A DNA stretch of 64,000 bases from an uncultured Candidatus Neoarthromitus sp. (GCA_937890765.1 CALADQ010000023.1:1-64000), one strand, 5' to 3'. Counted from the stretch's first letter, positions 51,954 through 61,511 are shown. Notes: a model not told the origin generated them from the letters alone. Numbers and translations are program-made.

Positions 51954-53319
51954 GGAATATCAAACTGTTAAAGAAGTTGTAGGTCCTCTTATGGTAGTTG
52001 AAGGTGTTTCTGGAATTAAATATGATGAACTTGTTGATATTGAATTGGGGAATGGAGAAAAGAGAAGAGGAAAAGTACTCGAAGTTAATGGATCTAGAGC
52101 TATGGTTCAAATTTTCGAAGGTTCAAGTGGTATATCACCGGAAACAACTAAGTGTAAATTTTTAGCTAAACCACTTCAATTAGGTGTATCTGAGGATATG
52201 GTTGGAAGGATTTTTGATGGAATGGGTATGCCTAAAGACAATGGACCTCAAATAATAGCAGAATTTAAACGTGACATAAATGGTATGGCTATAAATCCAG
52301 TTGCTAGAGATTATCCTTCTGAGTTTATACAAACGGGAATATCTGCCATAGATCATTTAAATACTTTAGTTAGAGGACAAAAGCTTCCAGTTTTTTCAGC
52401 TTCAGGCCTTCCGCATGCTGAGTTAGCAGCTCAAATAGCTAGGCAAGCTAGGGTTTTAAATTCTGATTCTAAATTTGCTGTTGTGTTTGGTGCTATGGGA
52501 ATAACTTTTGAAGAAGCACAATTTTTCATAGATGATTTCACAAGAACGGGAGCAATAGACAAATCTGTTTTATTTATGAATCTTGCAAATGACCCAGCTA
52601 TTGAAAGAATTGCAACTCCTAGAATGGTTTTGACTTGTGCTGAATATTTGGCTTATGAAAAAGGAATGCATGTTCTAGTAATAATGACTGATATGACTAA
52701 TTATGCAGAGGCTTTGAGAGAAATTTCTGCAGCTAGAAAAGAAGTTCCAGGCAGAAGAGGTTATCCAGGTTATTTATATACAGATTTATCTACTTTGTAC
52801 GAAAGAGCAGGAAGACTTAGAGGAAGACCAGGTTCTATAACTCAAATACCAATTTTAACAATGCCTGAGGATGACAAAACTCATCCTATACCGGATTTAA
52901 CTGGATATATAACTGAAGGGCAAGTAATTTTATCGAGAGAATTATTTAAAAAAGGTGTATTACCTCCTATAGATGTTTTACCATCTCTTTCAAGACTTAA
53001 GGATAAAGGAATTGGTAAAGGAAAAACTAGAGAAGATCATGCAGATACTATGAACCAATTATTTGCAGCTTATTCTCAAGGTAAGCAAGCAAAAGAATTG
53101 TCATCTATTCTTGGTGAATCTGCTTTATCTGAAACTGATTTAAAGTATTCTAAGTTTGCTGAAGTTTTTGAAGAAAAATATTTAAATCAAGGTTTCGATA
53201 CTAATAGGAGTATTGAAGAAACTTTAGAACTTGGTTGGGAACTTCTAAGAATACTTCCTAAAACTGAGCTTAAGAGAATAAGAGATGAATATTTGGAAAA
53301 ATATTTAAAAATTGATTAG
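51946..53319 (+). CDS. ntpB: V-type ATPase regulatory subunit B
   Basis: The 457-residue B subunit lacks a functional P-loop (the region reads FSASGLPHAELA), as expected, but keeps GRRGYPGYLYTDL and SGSI-like RPGSITQIP motifs. It alternates with A in the head. It starts at GTG 51946 overlapping the A stop by 8 bases. Confidence 0.97.
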   Translation: MIKEYQTVKEVVGPLMVVEGVSGIKYDELVDIELGNGEKRRGKVLEVNGSRAMVQIFEGSSGISPETTKCKFLAKPLQLGVSEDMVGRIFDGMGMPKDNGPQIIAEFKRDINGMAINPVARDYPSEFIQTGISAIDHLNTLVRGQKLPVFSASGLPHAELAAQIARQARVLNSDSKFAVVFGAMGITFEEAQFFIDDFTRTGAIDKSVLFMNLANDPAIERIATPRMVLTCAEYLAYEKGMHVLVIMTDMTNYAEALREISAARKEVPGRRGYPGYLYTDLSTLYERAGRLRGRPGSITQIPILTMPEDDKTHPIPDLTGYITEGQVILSRELFKKGVLPPIDVLPSLSRLKDKGIGKGKTREDHADTMNQLFAAYSQGKQAKELSSILGESALSETDLKYSKFAEVFEEKYLNQGFDTNRSIEETLELGWELLRILPKTELKRIRDEYLEKYLKID

Positions 53320-53337
53320 GCTTGGGGATGATTTGTT

Positions 53338-53976
53338 ATGGGAAGATTAAATGTTAACCCTACGAGAATGGAGCTTAGTAAATTAAAGAAGAGATTAGTT
53401 GTCGCTAGTAGAGGTCATAAGCTTTTGAAAGATAAGCAAGATGAATTAATGAGGCAGTTCATAACTCTTGTAAAGTATAACAATGAATTAAGAAAGAAAG
53501 TTGAAGAAAAACTTTCAGAGTCATTCAAGGATTTTGTTATGGCAAAAGCAATTCTAGGAAGTGAATTTTTAGAAGAAGCTATATTTTATCCAACTAATAA
53601 AATTTCTCTAGATGTTGGTGTGAAAAACGTGATGAGTGTTAAAGTTCCAATTTTTAAATTTAGAGGAATTTCTCAGGATGTTGATAATTTTTCTTATGGA
53701 TTCTTTAACACAAATGCTGAGCTTGATGGGGCAATTGTAAATTTGAGAACTGTTTTTTCAGAACTTTTAGAGTTAGCAGAAGTTGAAAAATCTACTCAAC
53801 TTATGGCTGATGAAATTGAAAAAACTAGAAGAAGAGTTAATGCTTTAAAGTATAGGACGATTCCAGATTTGAAAGAAACAATTAAATATATAAAGATGAA
53901 GCTTGATGAAAATGAGCGTGGAGCTTTAACGAGGCTTATGAAAGTTAAAAATATAATTGCTGAGAGAAGTAATTAA
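53338..53976 (+). CDS. ntpD: V-type ATPase subunit D (central shaft)
   Basis: The 212-residue protein begins NVNPTRMELSKLKKRL, the almost invariant start of subunit D, and has a long C-terminal helix (TRRRVNALKYRTIPDLKETI). It is the rotating shaft inside the A3B3 head. It is the last gene of the operon, which is complete with G, I, K, E, C, F, A, B and D. Confidence 0.96.
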   Translation: MGRLNVNPTRMELSKLKKRLVVASRGHKLLKDKQDELMRQFITLVKYNNELRKKVEEKLSESFKDFVMAKAILGSEFLEEAIFYPTNKISLDVGVKNVMSVKVPIFKFRGISQDVDNFSYGFFNTNAELDGAIVNLRTVFSELLELAEVEKSTQLMADEIEKTRRRVNALKYRTIPDLKETIKYIKMKLDENERGALTRLMKVKNIIAERSN

Positions 53977-53981
53977 AAATT

Positions 53982-54016
53982 AAAGTCACTTTGTTTGAGT
54001 GGCTTTTATTTTTTTG
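53982..54016 (+). terminator. Terminator of the V-ATPase operon
   Basis: AAAGTCACT pairs with AGTGGCTTT (one G-U) around TTGTTTG, followed by TATTTTTTTG. Confidence 0.8.
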
Positions 54017-54095
54017 TATTAAAATTTTAAATAGGAATTTCGTAATGTAACATGTATAATTAAATGTATTAAAGAAGGAAGGGATTGTAAATGTA

Positions 54096-54701
54096 GTGTT
54101 ATATGTGAAAGCAAATGTAGGACGTAGGATTAGAAATAAGAGACAACATTCTAAAAAGAATGAAAAATTTAAATTTCTAATTTGCACTTTATTGTGGTTG
54201 TTCTTAGTTATAATAGCTCCTGTGTTTTTAGCTTCGAAAATTATAAGTAATATGTTTTATGTTACTGTGAATTCAAATTCTATGTTCCCAACCATACAAC
54301 AAGGTGATAAGGTTATTGTTTCAAAGATGAATAAAAAACAGAAAATAACAAGAAATGATATAATAGTTTTTTATTCGAAAGAGCTGGGGAGGATGCTCGT
54401 GAAAAGAGTCATTGGTTTGCCGGGGGATGTTATAAATATAGATGAGGATTTTAATTTGCTAGTAAATGGGAATGAAATTATAAAAAATAGTAATGTTAAT
54501 TTACATGATGAATATAATTATGGTGATATCCAATATGATAGTAGGATTGTTGTGCCTAATGAATCATATTTCGTTGTCGGAGATAATTTTAATAATTCTT
54601 TTGATTCTAGATTTTGGAAAAATAAATTTATTTCTAGAGATTTCATAATTGGTAAAGCAATTTTATTAATTTCTCCACCTAAAAGATTTTCAATATTTTA
54701 A
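54096..54701 (+). CDS. lepB: Type I signal peptidase
   Basis: The 201-residue protein has one N-terminal membrane helix (about 27-50). The catalytic Ser is S62 in NSNSMFPTI and the catalytic Lys K103 in LVKRVIGLPGD; box E reads VVGDNFNNSFDSRFW. It removes signal peptides from exported proteins such as those encoded nearby. GTG 54096 is the likely start, about 10 bases after GGAAGGGAT; GTG 54105 is an alternative. Confidence 0.93.
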   Translation: MLYVKANVGRRIRNKRQHSKKNEKFKFLICTLLWLFLVIIAPVFLASKIISNMFYVTVNSNSMFPTIQQGDKVIVSKMNKKQKITRNDIIVFYSKELGRMLVKRVIGLPGDVINIDEDFNLLVNGNEIIKNSNVNLHDEYNYGDIQYDSRIVVPNESYFVVGDNFNNSFDSRFWKNKFISRDFIIGKAILLISPPKRFSIF

Positions 54702-54761
54702 GTAACTAATAAATTAAAAAATCATAATATTTTTTAAAGAAAATTTATTAGGATTGATATT

Positions 54762-55847
54762 ATGATTTATGGTTTGATATTAGCGGGAGGAAAAGGTTCC
54801 AGACTCTATCCTTTATCAAGAGTTAATAAACCTAAGCAGTTTCTTGATATTATTGATAATAAGACTCTTTTGAAGTGTACGATTAATCGAGCATGTAGTA
54901 TAATAGATTCACAGAATATTTATATAGTAACAAATAATGAATATAGAGATAAGTTGGTTTGTGAATGTAGTGATTCTATATCTGAAGAAAATATTATAGT
55001 CGAACCTCTCAATAAAGAAACTGCTGTTTGTATTTCACTTGCAGCAGTTAAGCTTTTAAAGAAGGATAAGGATGCGATTATATTTGTTTTTCCTTCAGAT
55101 CATTATATAGATTCATCACATAATTTTTTAAATGTTGCTAATTGTGCTTTAGAATTTGCAAATAAAAAAAGAGGACTTGTTACCATAGGCATTAAACCTA
55201 TTGAGCCCAAGACAGGGTATGGATATATACAAATAGGAGATCCTATTAAAAATAGTTACAACTTAAATAATATAAATTCCTATAAAGTCGAAAGATTTAT
55301 AGAAAAGCCAAGTTATGAAATTGCAAAAGATTTTATATTAAATGGTAATTACTTTTGGAATAGTGGTATGTTTTGTTTTAGGGCAGATGTTTATTTAAGG
55401 GAACTTGAAAAATATTTACCTAAAATTTATAAAGGAATGATGCAAATATACAAAAGTTTAGGGGAGAAAGACGAAAATTTAGTTATAAATAATATTTATA
55501 GACAATTAGATGGAATTTCAATAGATTTTGGAATTATGCAAAAAACTAGAAAGGCTTATGTTATTTCTGGAAATTTTGTTTGGGATGATATAGGAAGTTT
55601 TACTTCTCTTGTGAGAATTTTAGAAAAACGAGGAAATAATTTTATTAAAGGAAATGTTTTATCTGAAGATAGCGAAAATTGTTTGGTTTTTGGTGATAAG
55701 AATTTAACTATAATATTTGGTGTTAAAGATTTGATAGTAGTTAATACTTCAGATGTTATATTGATAATTGATAAAAATAGAGAACAAGAAGTTAAATATT
55801 TATTTGAATTATTGAAAAATAATGAGAAATTTAACGAATTTATTTAA
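54762..55847 (+). CDS. manC: Mannose-1-phosphate guanylyltransferase
   Basis: The 361-residue nucleotidyltransferase has the signature LAGGKGSRLYPLSR and the lysine motif KPKQFLDI, plus FPSDHYID, GYGYIQIG, VERFIEKP and WNSGMFCFR. It makes GDP-mannose from GTP and mannose-1-phosphate for glycan synthesis. It is the single-domain form without an isomerase C-terminus. No other GDP-mannose genes are in the window. Confidence 0.93.
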   Translation: MIYGLILAGGKGSRLYPLSRVNKPKQFLDIIDNKTLLKCTINRACSIIDSQNIYIVTNNEYRDKLVCECSDSISEENIIVEPLNKETAVCISLAAVKLLKKDKDAIIFVFPSDHYIDSSHNFLNVANCALEFANKKRGLVTIGIKPIEPKTGYGYIQIGDPIKNSYNLNNINSYKVERFIEKPSYEIAKDFILNGNYFWNSGMFCFRADVYLRELEKYLPKIYKGMMQIYKSLGEKDENLVINNIYRQLDGISIDFGIMQKTRKAYVISGNFVWDDIGSFTSLVRILEKRGNNFIKGNVLSEDSENCLVFGDKNLTIIFGVKDLIVVNTSDVILIIDKNREQEVKYLFELLKNNEKFNEFI

Positions 55848-55873
55848 AAATAATTTGTTCATCGGAGGGTTAA

Positions 55874-56536
55874 ATGTCAGAACGTTTAGTTTCAAATAAT
55901 TTATATGATGATTCTCAAGAGGAAATTAAAATAGATTTAAAAGAACTTCCAACTTTAAAGGTTGAAAATATAAAAATTGATTCAAGATTAACTACTTGTG
56001 TTAGAGTACCTACTGATAATTTATTTAGAGGAAATATAATGGATTTTCCTATAATAGATGTTATAGTTAATGATAGAGTTGTAGAAATAAGAGGATTAAT
56101 AATAGGAAAACTTTATTCTGGACTTGTTTTAAATTTAGAGTATATTGATGGAAATAAAAATTATTTGCTTGAAGATTTTACTGTTGAGTTTGGTGATGTC
56201 ATTTCAGAATATATATGTAAAACTTATAGAATAGCTTTTAAAAGAGATGTGGAAGAAGAAGAATTTAATGAGTGGTACTTTAAATTACAGCAAGAAGCGG
56301 ATAGTATAAACGATTTTATAAAAAATATTTTGAGTAGCGAAGAATTTTCAACTGTTAATAAGGATTTAGATTCATTTATAAAAGTTCTTCATAGCGTTGT
56401 ATTCAGAAGGGATATAGAAGAGCATACTTTTAATTATTGGAAGAATAAGTATAGTGAAAGAGTAGCCAAACAAACGGATGAAGAAGCTAGAGCTTCTATA
56501 ACTAATCAAATGATTTATTATAAAAAATTTGAATAA
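55874..56536 (+). CDS. DUF4214-repeat protein
   Basis: The 220-residue protein has a beta-rich N-terminal half (about 1-105). Two copies of a helical module related to DUF4214 follow: one around ICKTYRIAFKRDVEEEEFNEWY ending in ILSSEEF, and a second around LHSVVFRRDIEEHTFNYW. The module is common in surface and S-layer-linked proteins of bacteria. There is no signal peptide. It follows manC by 26 bases, so it may act in the same glycan or envelope process. Confidence 0.72.
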   Translation: MSERLVSNNLYDDSQEEIKIDLKELPTLKVENIKIDSRLTTCVRVPTDNLFRGNIMDFPIIDVIVNDRVVEIRGLIIGKLYSGLVLNLEYIDGNKNYLLEDFTVEFGDVISEYICKTYRIAFKRDVEEEEFNEWYFKLQQEADSINDFIKNILSSEEFSTVNKDLDSFIKVLHSVVFRRDIEEHTFNYWKNKYSERVAKQTDEEARASITNQMIYYKKFE

Positions 56537-56587
56537 TCTTATAGATGAAGAATAATTTTAACATGAAGGCAGGGAAGATAAAATAAA

Positions 56588-57250
56588 ATGAGTAACGTAT
56601 TAAATCCATCTATACTTTCTGCTAATTTTGCAAATTTAGAGAGAGATTTAATTGAATTAAAGAAAAATAATATAGATAGGATACACATTGATGTGATGGA
56701 TGGAAATTTTGTTCCCAATATAACGTTTGGGCCAAGTCAAATTAAAAGTTTGAGAATGATAAGTGATTTTTATTTTGATTGTCATTTAATGATTGAAGAG
56801 CCAATTAGATTTATAGATAATTTTTTTGATTCTGGCGTAGATTGTTTGACTGTTCATGTTGAAGCATGTAAACATGTTCATAGAACTATAGAATTAATAA
56901 ATAGCAAAGGAATTCATAGTGGAATTTCTCTCAATCCATCTACATCTGTTAAAGATGTAGAAAATGTTTTAGATATCGTTGATAAAATTTTAATAATGAC
57001 TGTTAATCCAGGTTTTGGAGGACAAAAATTTATAAGTTCAATGATTAACAAAATACAAGAATTGAAAGAGATTTTATACAAAAAAAATATTAAGAACAAA
57101 ATAATACAAGTAGATGGTGGAATCAATGATATAACTATAAAGAGTGTTTATGATTTGGGAATAAGAGATATAGTTGTTGGATCGTATATTTTTTCAGGTA
57201 AGAGTATATCTGATAATATAAAAAATTTAATGAATAAAATAGGGCAGTGA
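56588..57250 (+). CDS. rpe: Ribulose-phosphate 3-epimerase
   Basis: The 220-residue TIM barrel has the family motifs NPSILSANFANLE, HIDVMDGNFVPN, CHLMIEEP, MTVNPGFGGQKF and QVDGGIND, with the metal-binding His and Asp residues. It interconverts ribulose-5-phosphate and xylulose-5-phosphate. It ends in a terminator whose stem begins before the stop codon. Confidence 0.96.
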   Translation: MSNVLNPSILSANFANLERDLIELKKNNIDRIHIDVMDGNFVPNITFGPSQIKSLRMISDFYFDCHLMIEEPIRFIDNFFDSGVDCLTVHVEACKHVHRTIELINSKGIHSGISLNPSTSVKDVENVLDIVDKILIMTVNPGFGGQKFISSMINKIQELKEILYKKNIKNKIIQVDGGINDITIKSVYDLGIRDIVVGSYIFSGKSISDNIKNLMNKIGQ

Positions 57251-57276
57251 TAATGAATTTATCTCTGTCCTATTTT
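57238..57276 (+). terminator. Terminator of rpe
   Basis: AATAGGGCAG pairs with CTGTCCTATT (one G-U), followed by TTT. Confidence 0.7.
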
Positions 57277-57340
57277 TGTATAAAAATTTAATTTTTAGAA
57301 ACAATTGTATATATGTATTTTTAAATTGGAGGGAAATTTT

Positions 57341-57898
57341 ATGATATTGATTAAAATTTTTTTATCCATGATTCTTTTTGTTATATTCAATAAAATTTTG
57401 ATTTATGTGAGAAAAATGTTAGAAAATAAATTTAAAATTAGGAACATGGAGGATTCCATAATTAATCGTCAAGATTTAGTAGAGTTTGGTATGGATTATT
57501 ATTTAAATTTGTGCAAATACATAATAATTCAAAAAAATTTATCCAAAGAGGTTCAAATTCAAGATATAACTGGAAGAGAAATTGTTGATATTAAATTTAC
57601 CAATATGGGAAATCAAGTTTATAGTTCATGTATATTAAAGGATTTTGTAGATTCAAATACACCAGAAGGCGTTAGCTATTCTGAGGTTTTGGATTTGATG
57701 AATTTCATGATAAAAGATAATGTAACTCATGGACTTATATTTTCAAATTCTGATTTTGATGAAGATGCTCTGAATTACATAAATGATTTAAATAAAAATT
57801 CTAAAAAATATAAAATTGAAATTATTGATGGGTATGAAATAATTAAATATGCAAGATTAAGGAATGAAAAATCAGAGGGAGGGTTTATATATGCCTAA
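57341..57898 (+). CDS. Membrane-anchored Mrr/restriction-endonuclease-like protein, copy 1
   Basis: One N-terminal membrane helix (about 3-24) is followed by a soluble domain with the order of secondary structure seen in Mrr-type PD-(D/E)xK nucleases: a strand with TGREIVDIKF, a helix with SYSEVLDLMNFM, and strands GLIFSN and KIEIIDGYEI. A possible D...DxK core is present (DITGREIVDIK). It could be a nuclease, but membrane anchoring and the paired copy suggest a non-restriction role. It overlaps the next gene by 8 bases. Confidence 0.65.
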   Translation: MILIKIFLSMILFVIFNKILIYVRKMLENKFKIRNMEDSIINRQDLVEFGMDYYLNLCKYIIIQKNLSKEVQIQDITGREIVDIKFTNMGNQVYSSCILKDFVDSNTPEGVSYSEVLDLMNFMIKDNVTHGLIFSNSDFDEDALNYINDLNKNSKKYKIEIIDGYEIIKYARLRNEKSEGGFIYA

Positions 57899-58394
57899 TT
57901 TTTTTAAATTTGTTATATTTGTATGTTTTATAGCAATGCTTCCTATGATTTTAAATATTATTGATAACATTACAAAAATAATTAACATTGTTAACTTTAA
58001 AAATAGTGTTTTGAAAAATCTTTGTAAGTTTAATCAAAAAGAATTTTTGGATTTTGCCATTGAATTTTTAAGTAGGACGTATGGATTTACAAATCAATTA
58101 ACAGATGAAAATATTTATTTATTTGACGGTAAAATTTATAGATTTTTGTATTACAATAATAGTGATTGTGATAAATTTCATATTTTAGATGCAAGAAAGT
58201 TGATAGCTTTTTTTGAAAGTAAGGGAGTAAAAAAGATTTTTATATTTACTACAAAAATTTTTACAGATGAGGTAGTTAATTATTTTGAAAGTTTGAAGAT
58301 TGATTATGATATAAAATATATTCATGGTAATGATTTGGACTTGAACTATAAAGAATTGGTTTTTAAATATTATGGGGCTCAAAAGTATGTTTAA
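57891..58394 (+). CDS. Membrane-anchored Mrr-like protein, copy 2, catalytic core probably lost
   Basis: The ATG at 57891 follows GAGGGAGGG, inside the end of copy 1. Layout matches copy 1: a membrane helix (about 5-30), then a domain ending in an IFIFTTKIFTDEVVNYF segment and KYIHGNDLDL, parallel to copy 1's GLIFSNSDFDEDALNYI and EIIDGYEI. At the place of DIKF the sequence reads FDGKIYRFLYYN, so the nuclease lysine is not evident. The pair may form a heteromeric membrane complex. Confidence 0.62.
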   Translation: MPNFFKFVIFVCFIAMLPMILNIIDNITKIINIVNFKNSVLKNLCKFNQKEFLDFAIEFLSRTYGFTNQLTDENIYLFDGKIYRFLYYNNSDCDKFHILDARKLIAFFESKGVKKIFIFTTKIFTDEVVNYFESLKIDYDIKYIHGNDLDLNYKELVFKYYGAQKYV

Positions 58395-58485
58395 TTATTA
58401 TTTATTTTATATTTAAAATAATGTAAAATTTAATAATTGTATGAGCTTTATAACAAGATGATTTGCATAAGGGGGATTATGCTTA

Positions 58486-59106
58486 ATGTACAATGATATA
58501 TCTAAAGTAGTAATTAAGAGATTACCAAAATACTTGAGGGTTTTGGAATATTTTATGAATCAGGAAATAGAGAGGGTTTCATCAAAAAATCTTGCGAAGA
58601 AATTAGGCTCGACTGCATCACAAGTTCGTCAAGATTTTAATTGTTTTGGGGATTTTGGACAACACGGTTATGGTTATAAAGTCAATGATTTATATGATAA
58701 GATTAAGAATATTTTAGGTTTAAATAAAAAATATTCGTGTATAGTAGTTGGTATTGGAAATATAGGACAAGCTATAATTAATTATTCAAGTTTTTCTGAT
58801 ATAGGATTTCAAATAAAGGGTATATTCGATATTAATCCTAAACTAATAGGAGTACAGTTTAAAGGAATGGAAGTTCTAGATGTTGAAGAGCTTGAAGAAT
58901 ATGTAACTAAAAATGATGTGGATATTGCTATACTTTGCGTTCCAGAAAGCCAAGTAGTTGGAGTATATAATTTAATTAAGGATAATGTAAATGGTGTTTG
59001 GAATTTTGCTACGATAGATTTAGAATCTACAGAAAAAACAAATGTCGAAAATGTTAATTTGAACGATAGTTTATTTAATTTAGTATATTTTATAAATCAC
59101 AAATAG
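58486..59106 (+). CDS. rex: Redox-sensing transcriptional repressor Rex
   Basis: The 206-residue protein has an N-terminal winged helix (LPKYLRVLEYF, then GSTASQVRQDFNCFG) and a Rossmann domain with the NADH-binding VVGIGNIGQAI. Rex represses fermentation and respiratory genes when NAD+ is high and releases them when NADH rises. The ATG at 58486 follows GGGGGAT; an ATG at 58479 is out of frame. The gene precedes a DNA glycosylase gene by 11 bases. Confidence 0.96.
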   Translation: MYNDISKVVIKRLPKYLRVLEYFMNQEIERVSSKNLAKKLGSTASQVRQDFNCFGDFGQHGYGYKVNDLYDKIKNILGLNKKYSCIVVGIGNIGQAIINYSSFSDIGFQIKGIFDINPKLIGVQFKGMEVLDVEELEEYVTKNDVDIAILCVPESQVVGVYNLIKDNVNGVWNFATIDLESTEKTNVENVNLNDSLFNLVYFINHK

Positions 59107-59117
59107 GAGAGATTTAC

Positions 59118-59993
59118 ATGGAATTTAGAAATTATAGTTATTATTGCAACAAGGTTGTGGTTAAAGATATTAAAAATTTTGTTCTTCCTCATATTTTTGA
59201 AAACGGTCAGTGCTTTAGGTGGGAAAAAACAGAAAATGGAACTTACATAATAGTAGCGAAAAATAGAATAATAGAGCTTGAAAAAAGTGGACAAGATTTA
59301 ATAATACATAATTCAAATATTGATGATTTTGAAAATATTTGGATAGATTATTTTGATTTGGAAAGGGATTATGACGTTTTCAAAAATAAATTAAGTGGAG
59401 ATGTTCATTTAAATAATGCCATTGAATTTGGACATGGGCTTAGAATTTTAAATCAAGATCCATTTGAAATGATAATTTCTTTTATAATTTCGTCGAATAA
59501 CAGAATTTTTATGATAAAAAGGGCGATAAACAATATAAGTGAAAAATTTGGTGAATGTGTTTCATATAATGGGAAAAATTATTATATGTTTCCAAAGTTG
59601 GAAGTTTTGAAAAACGTAACACAAGATGAATTTAAAAATTGTTCTGTAGGATTTAGGGATAAATATTTAGTTAATACTATTAAGATGATTAATGAAAATA
59701 ATAATATAGAAAATATTATTTCGTTGAGTGATGATGAATGTCATAAGGAACTTCAAAAATTTTCTGGAGTGGGTTCTAAAGTTTCCGATTGTATAATGCT
59801 TTTTTCTATGAAAAAATATTCAGCTTTTCCAGTGGATGTTTGGGTTAAGAGAGCTATGATGAAATTTTATGTTGCCCCTGATACAACTTTGAAAAAAATT
59901 AGAGATTTTGGGAGAGATTTATTTAAAGATTTAAGTGGAGTTGCTCAACAATATTTATTTTATTACGTTAGAGAAAATAATATAAAGGTTTAA
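59118..59993 (+). CDS. ogg: OGG1-type 8-oxoguanine DNA glycosylase
   Basis: The 291-residue protein has the AlkA/OGG1 N-terminal beta domain (FENGQCFRWEK) and the helix-hairpin-helix-GPD core. Catalytic K221 lies in FSGVGSKVSDCI, and the conserved D240 in AFPVDVWVKR. It removes oxidised guanine from DNA, consistent with the oxidative-stress regulator perR elsewhere in the window. It ends in a terminator with an 18-base loop. Confidence 0.92.
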   Translation: MEFRNYSYYCNKVVVKDIKNFVLPHIFENGQCFRWEKTENGTYIIVAKNRIIELEKSGQDLIIHNSNIDDFENIWIDYFDLERDYDVFKNKLSGDVHLNNAIEFGHGLRILNQDPFEMIISFIISSNNRIFMIKRAINNISEKFGECVSYNGKNYYMFPKLEVLKNVTQDEFKNCSVGFRDKYLVNTIKMINENNNIENIISLSDDECHKELQKFSGVGSKVSDCIMLFSMKKYSAFPVDVWVKRAMMKFYVAPDTTLKKIRDFGRDLFKDLSGVAQQYLFYYVRENNIKV

Positions 59994-60019
59994 AAAATAA
60001 TTCCAAAATTTAAAACTTT

Positions 60020-60065
60020 TTTAATCATTAGTAAGTCTTAATTACAAAATGATTAAATTTTTTTG
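60020..60065 (+). terminator. Terminator after the glycosylase gene
   Basis: TTTAATCATT (60020-60029) and AATGATTAAA (60048-60057) are exact inverses, followed by TTTTTTT. Confidence 0.7.
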
Positions 60066-60082
60066 TTTGGAGGATAAGTTTT

Positions 60083-61501
60083 ATGCAAAAAAATAAAATA
60101 TTATCATCAGTTGTAGCTGGTATTTTGTTAGGATTATCAACTTCTTCATCAGTTAAAGCTGTTGATAATAAAGTTTCATCTGATGTAATTTGTTATTCAG
60201 AAGAGGCTGTTAAGAATTTGGATGTTTCCGGTTTTGAAAGTGTTGATATATTAGGAACTAAATTTGATTTATCAAATGTTAATCCATCAGTTCTTCAAAC
60301 TGTTGCAAGAGTTTTTAATGAAATAAATTCAGGTAATTTGTCTGTAGCTCAAAAAAATGAACAGCTTGTAGGTATAAAAGATTTATTAAGTAAATATTTT
60401 AGCAATCCTAGTGAATTTGAAAATTTCCCTGTTACTTTAGATTTAGGTCCTGCTACTAAATTGAAAGAAGAAATTATTTATGTACAATCAAAAATAAATG
60501 ATTTGAAATCTCAACAAGAAAGCATTAAATTGACAAAAATGGCACAACAAGCTATAGATGATTCAGTTAAGGAATTACAATCTTCAATAGATTATTTAAG
60601 TAAGTGGATAAATTATGCGGTGTTTAGTTTTAAAGATTCTGAATATGTGACAACTTTTTGCAAGGAAGATCAACACGTAGATAACGAAAACACTACTGGC
60701 AAATTAGAATTGCGTCCAGTTGAGTTTGATGGTGAATTAATAAATATGGCGTACTCAACTAACGATTATGGAAAAGTTTTTAAAATTTCTATAAATGGTG
60801 ATGGAACTTTTGACATTAAGGGTGATGAAGTTGATTTGAATGAACTTTCATATTCTGTTATGAAAGGTTTAGAATTTGAAAATATAAAAGTTAGAGACAT
60901 TTTGAACGAGATTGAAACTGTTAAAATGACTAAAGTAAGTAGTGAAGAACAAAAAAATAGAATAAAAGAGTTAGAAAAACAAATAAATGATGTTAAGTTT
61001 TATGCTGTAGCTCAAGAGCTTGTTTTACTAAATATACAAAAGGATAGGGTAAAAGATACTAAATTACCACAATCTGAAATAGATATGAGAGTTAAAGAAT
61101 TAAGTGATAAGATAAATGAAAAATTACAACAATTAATAAAATTTAAGACAAATGAGGGTTATTCTATTGAATCTTTTGTAGGTAAAGAACCAACTTATTT
61201 TGGATATGTATTCGAAGACAGTGATGGATTTATTGTTAAAGTTTCTTTAGATGCTGATGGAAAAGTTGAGTTTGAATATATGGAGAGCTTGACAAATGAG
61301 CAGAAGGATAAGTTAAAGAAATTAGTTAAGCAAGAAATTGATTCTACAAATAAGAGAATAAATGAAGTTTCTAAATTTAAACAAGATTTAGAAAAGACGC
61401 AAAGCGATAAAAAATATTATTTGAATGATTCAATGGACAAAGAATTGAAAATTTTAAGTAATAACGTTAAGAATTTTGAAAATATTTTGCTTCAGTTATA
61501 A
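60083..61501 (+). CDS. Secreted coiled-coil protein with internal repeats
   Basis: A signal peptide (about 1-26, ending SVKA) is followed by a 445-residue mature protein with no cysteines expected for anchoring and no LPXTG or lipobox. It alternates helical coiled-coil hairpins with a small beta module. The beta module is seen twice (YGKVFKISINGDGTFDI... and DGFIVKVSLDADGKVEFEY...), each flanked by Lys/Glu/Gln-rich helices. The pattern suggests an extended secreted or surface-bound protein. I recognise no named family. It is followed by a terminator. Confidence 0.75.
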   Translation: MQKNKILSSVVAGILLGLSTSSSVKAVDNKVSSDVICYSEEAVKNLDVSGFESVDILGTKFDLSNVNPSVLQTVARVFNEINSGNLSVAQKNEQLVGIKDLLSKYFSNPSEFENFPVTLDLGPATKLKEEIIYVQSKINDLKSQQESIKLTKMAQQAIDDSVKELQSSIDYLSKWINYAVFSFKDSEYVTTFCKEDQHVDNENTTGKLELRPVEFDGELINMAYSTNDYGKVFKISINGDGTFDIKGDEVDLNELSYSVMKGLEFENIKVRDILNEIETVKMTKVSSEEQKNRIKELEKQINDVKFYAVAQELVLLNIQKDRVKDTKLPQSEIDMRVKELSDKINEKLQQLIKFKTNEGYSIESFVGKEPTYFGYVFEDSDGFIVKVSLDADGKVEFEYMESLTNEQKDKLKKLVKQEIDSTNKRINEVSKFKQDLEKTQSDKKYYLNDSMDKELKILSNNVKNFENILLQL

Positions 61502-61511
61502 AATTTTTGAA

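Noticed and set aside
58435..58460. Possible Rex operator upstream of rex (TTGT...ACAA)
   Set aside because: The half-sites are spaced two bases too far apart and the inner bases do not match the clostridial Rex consensus.
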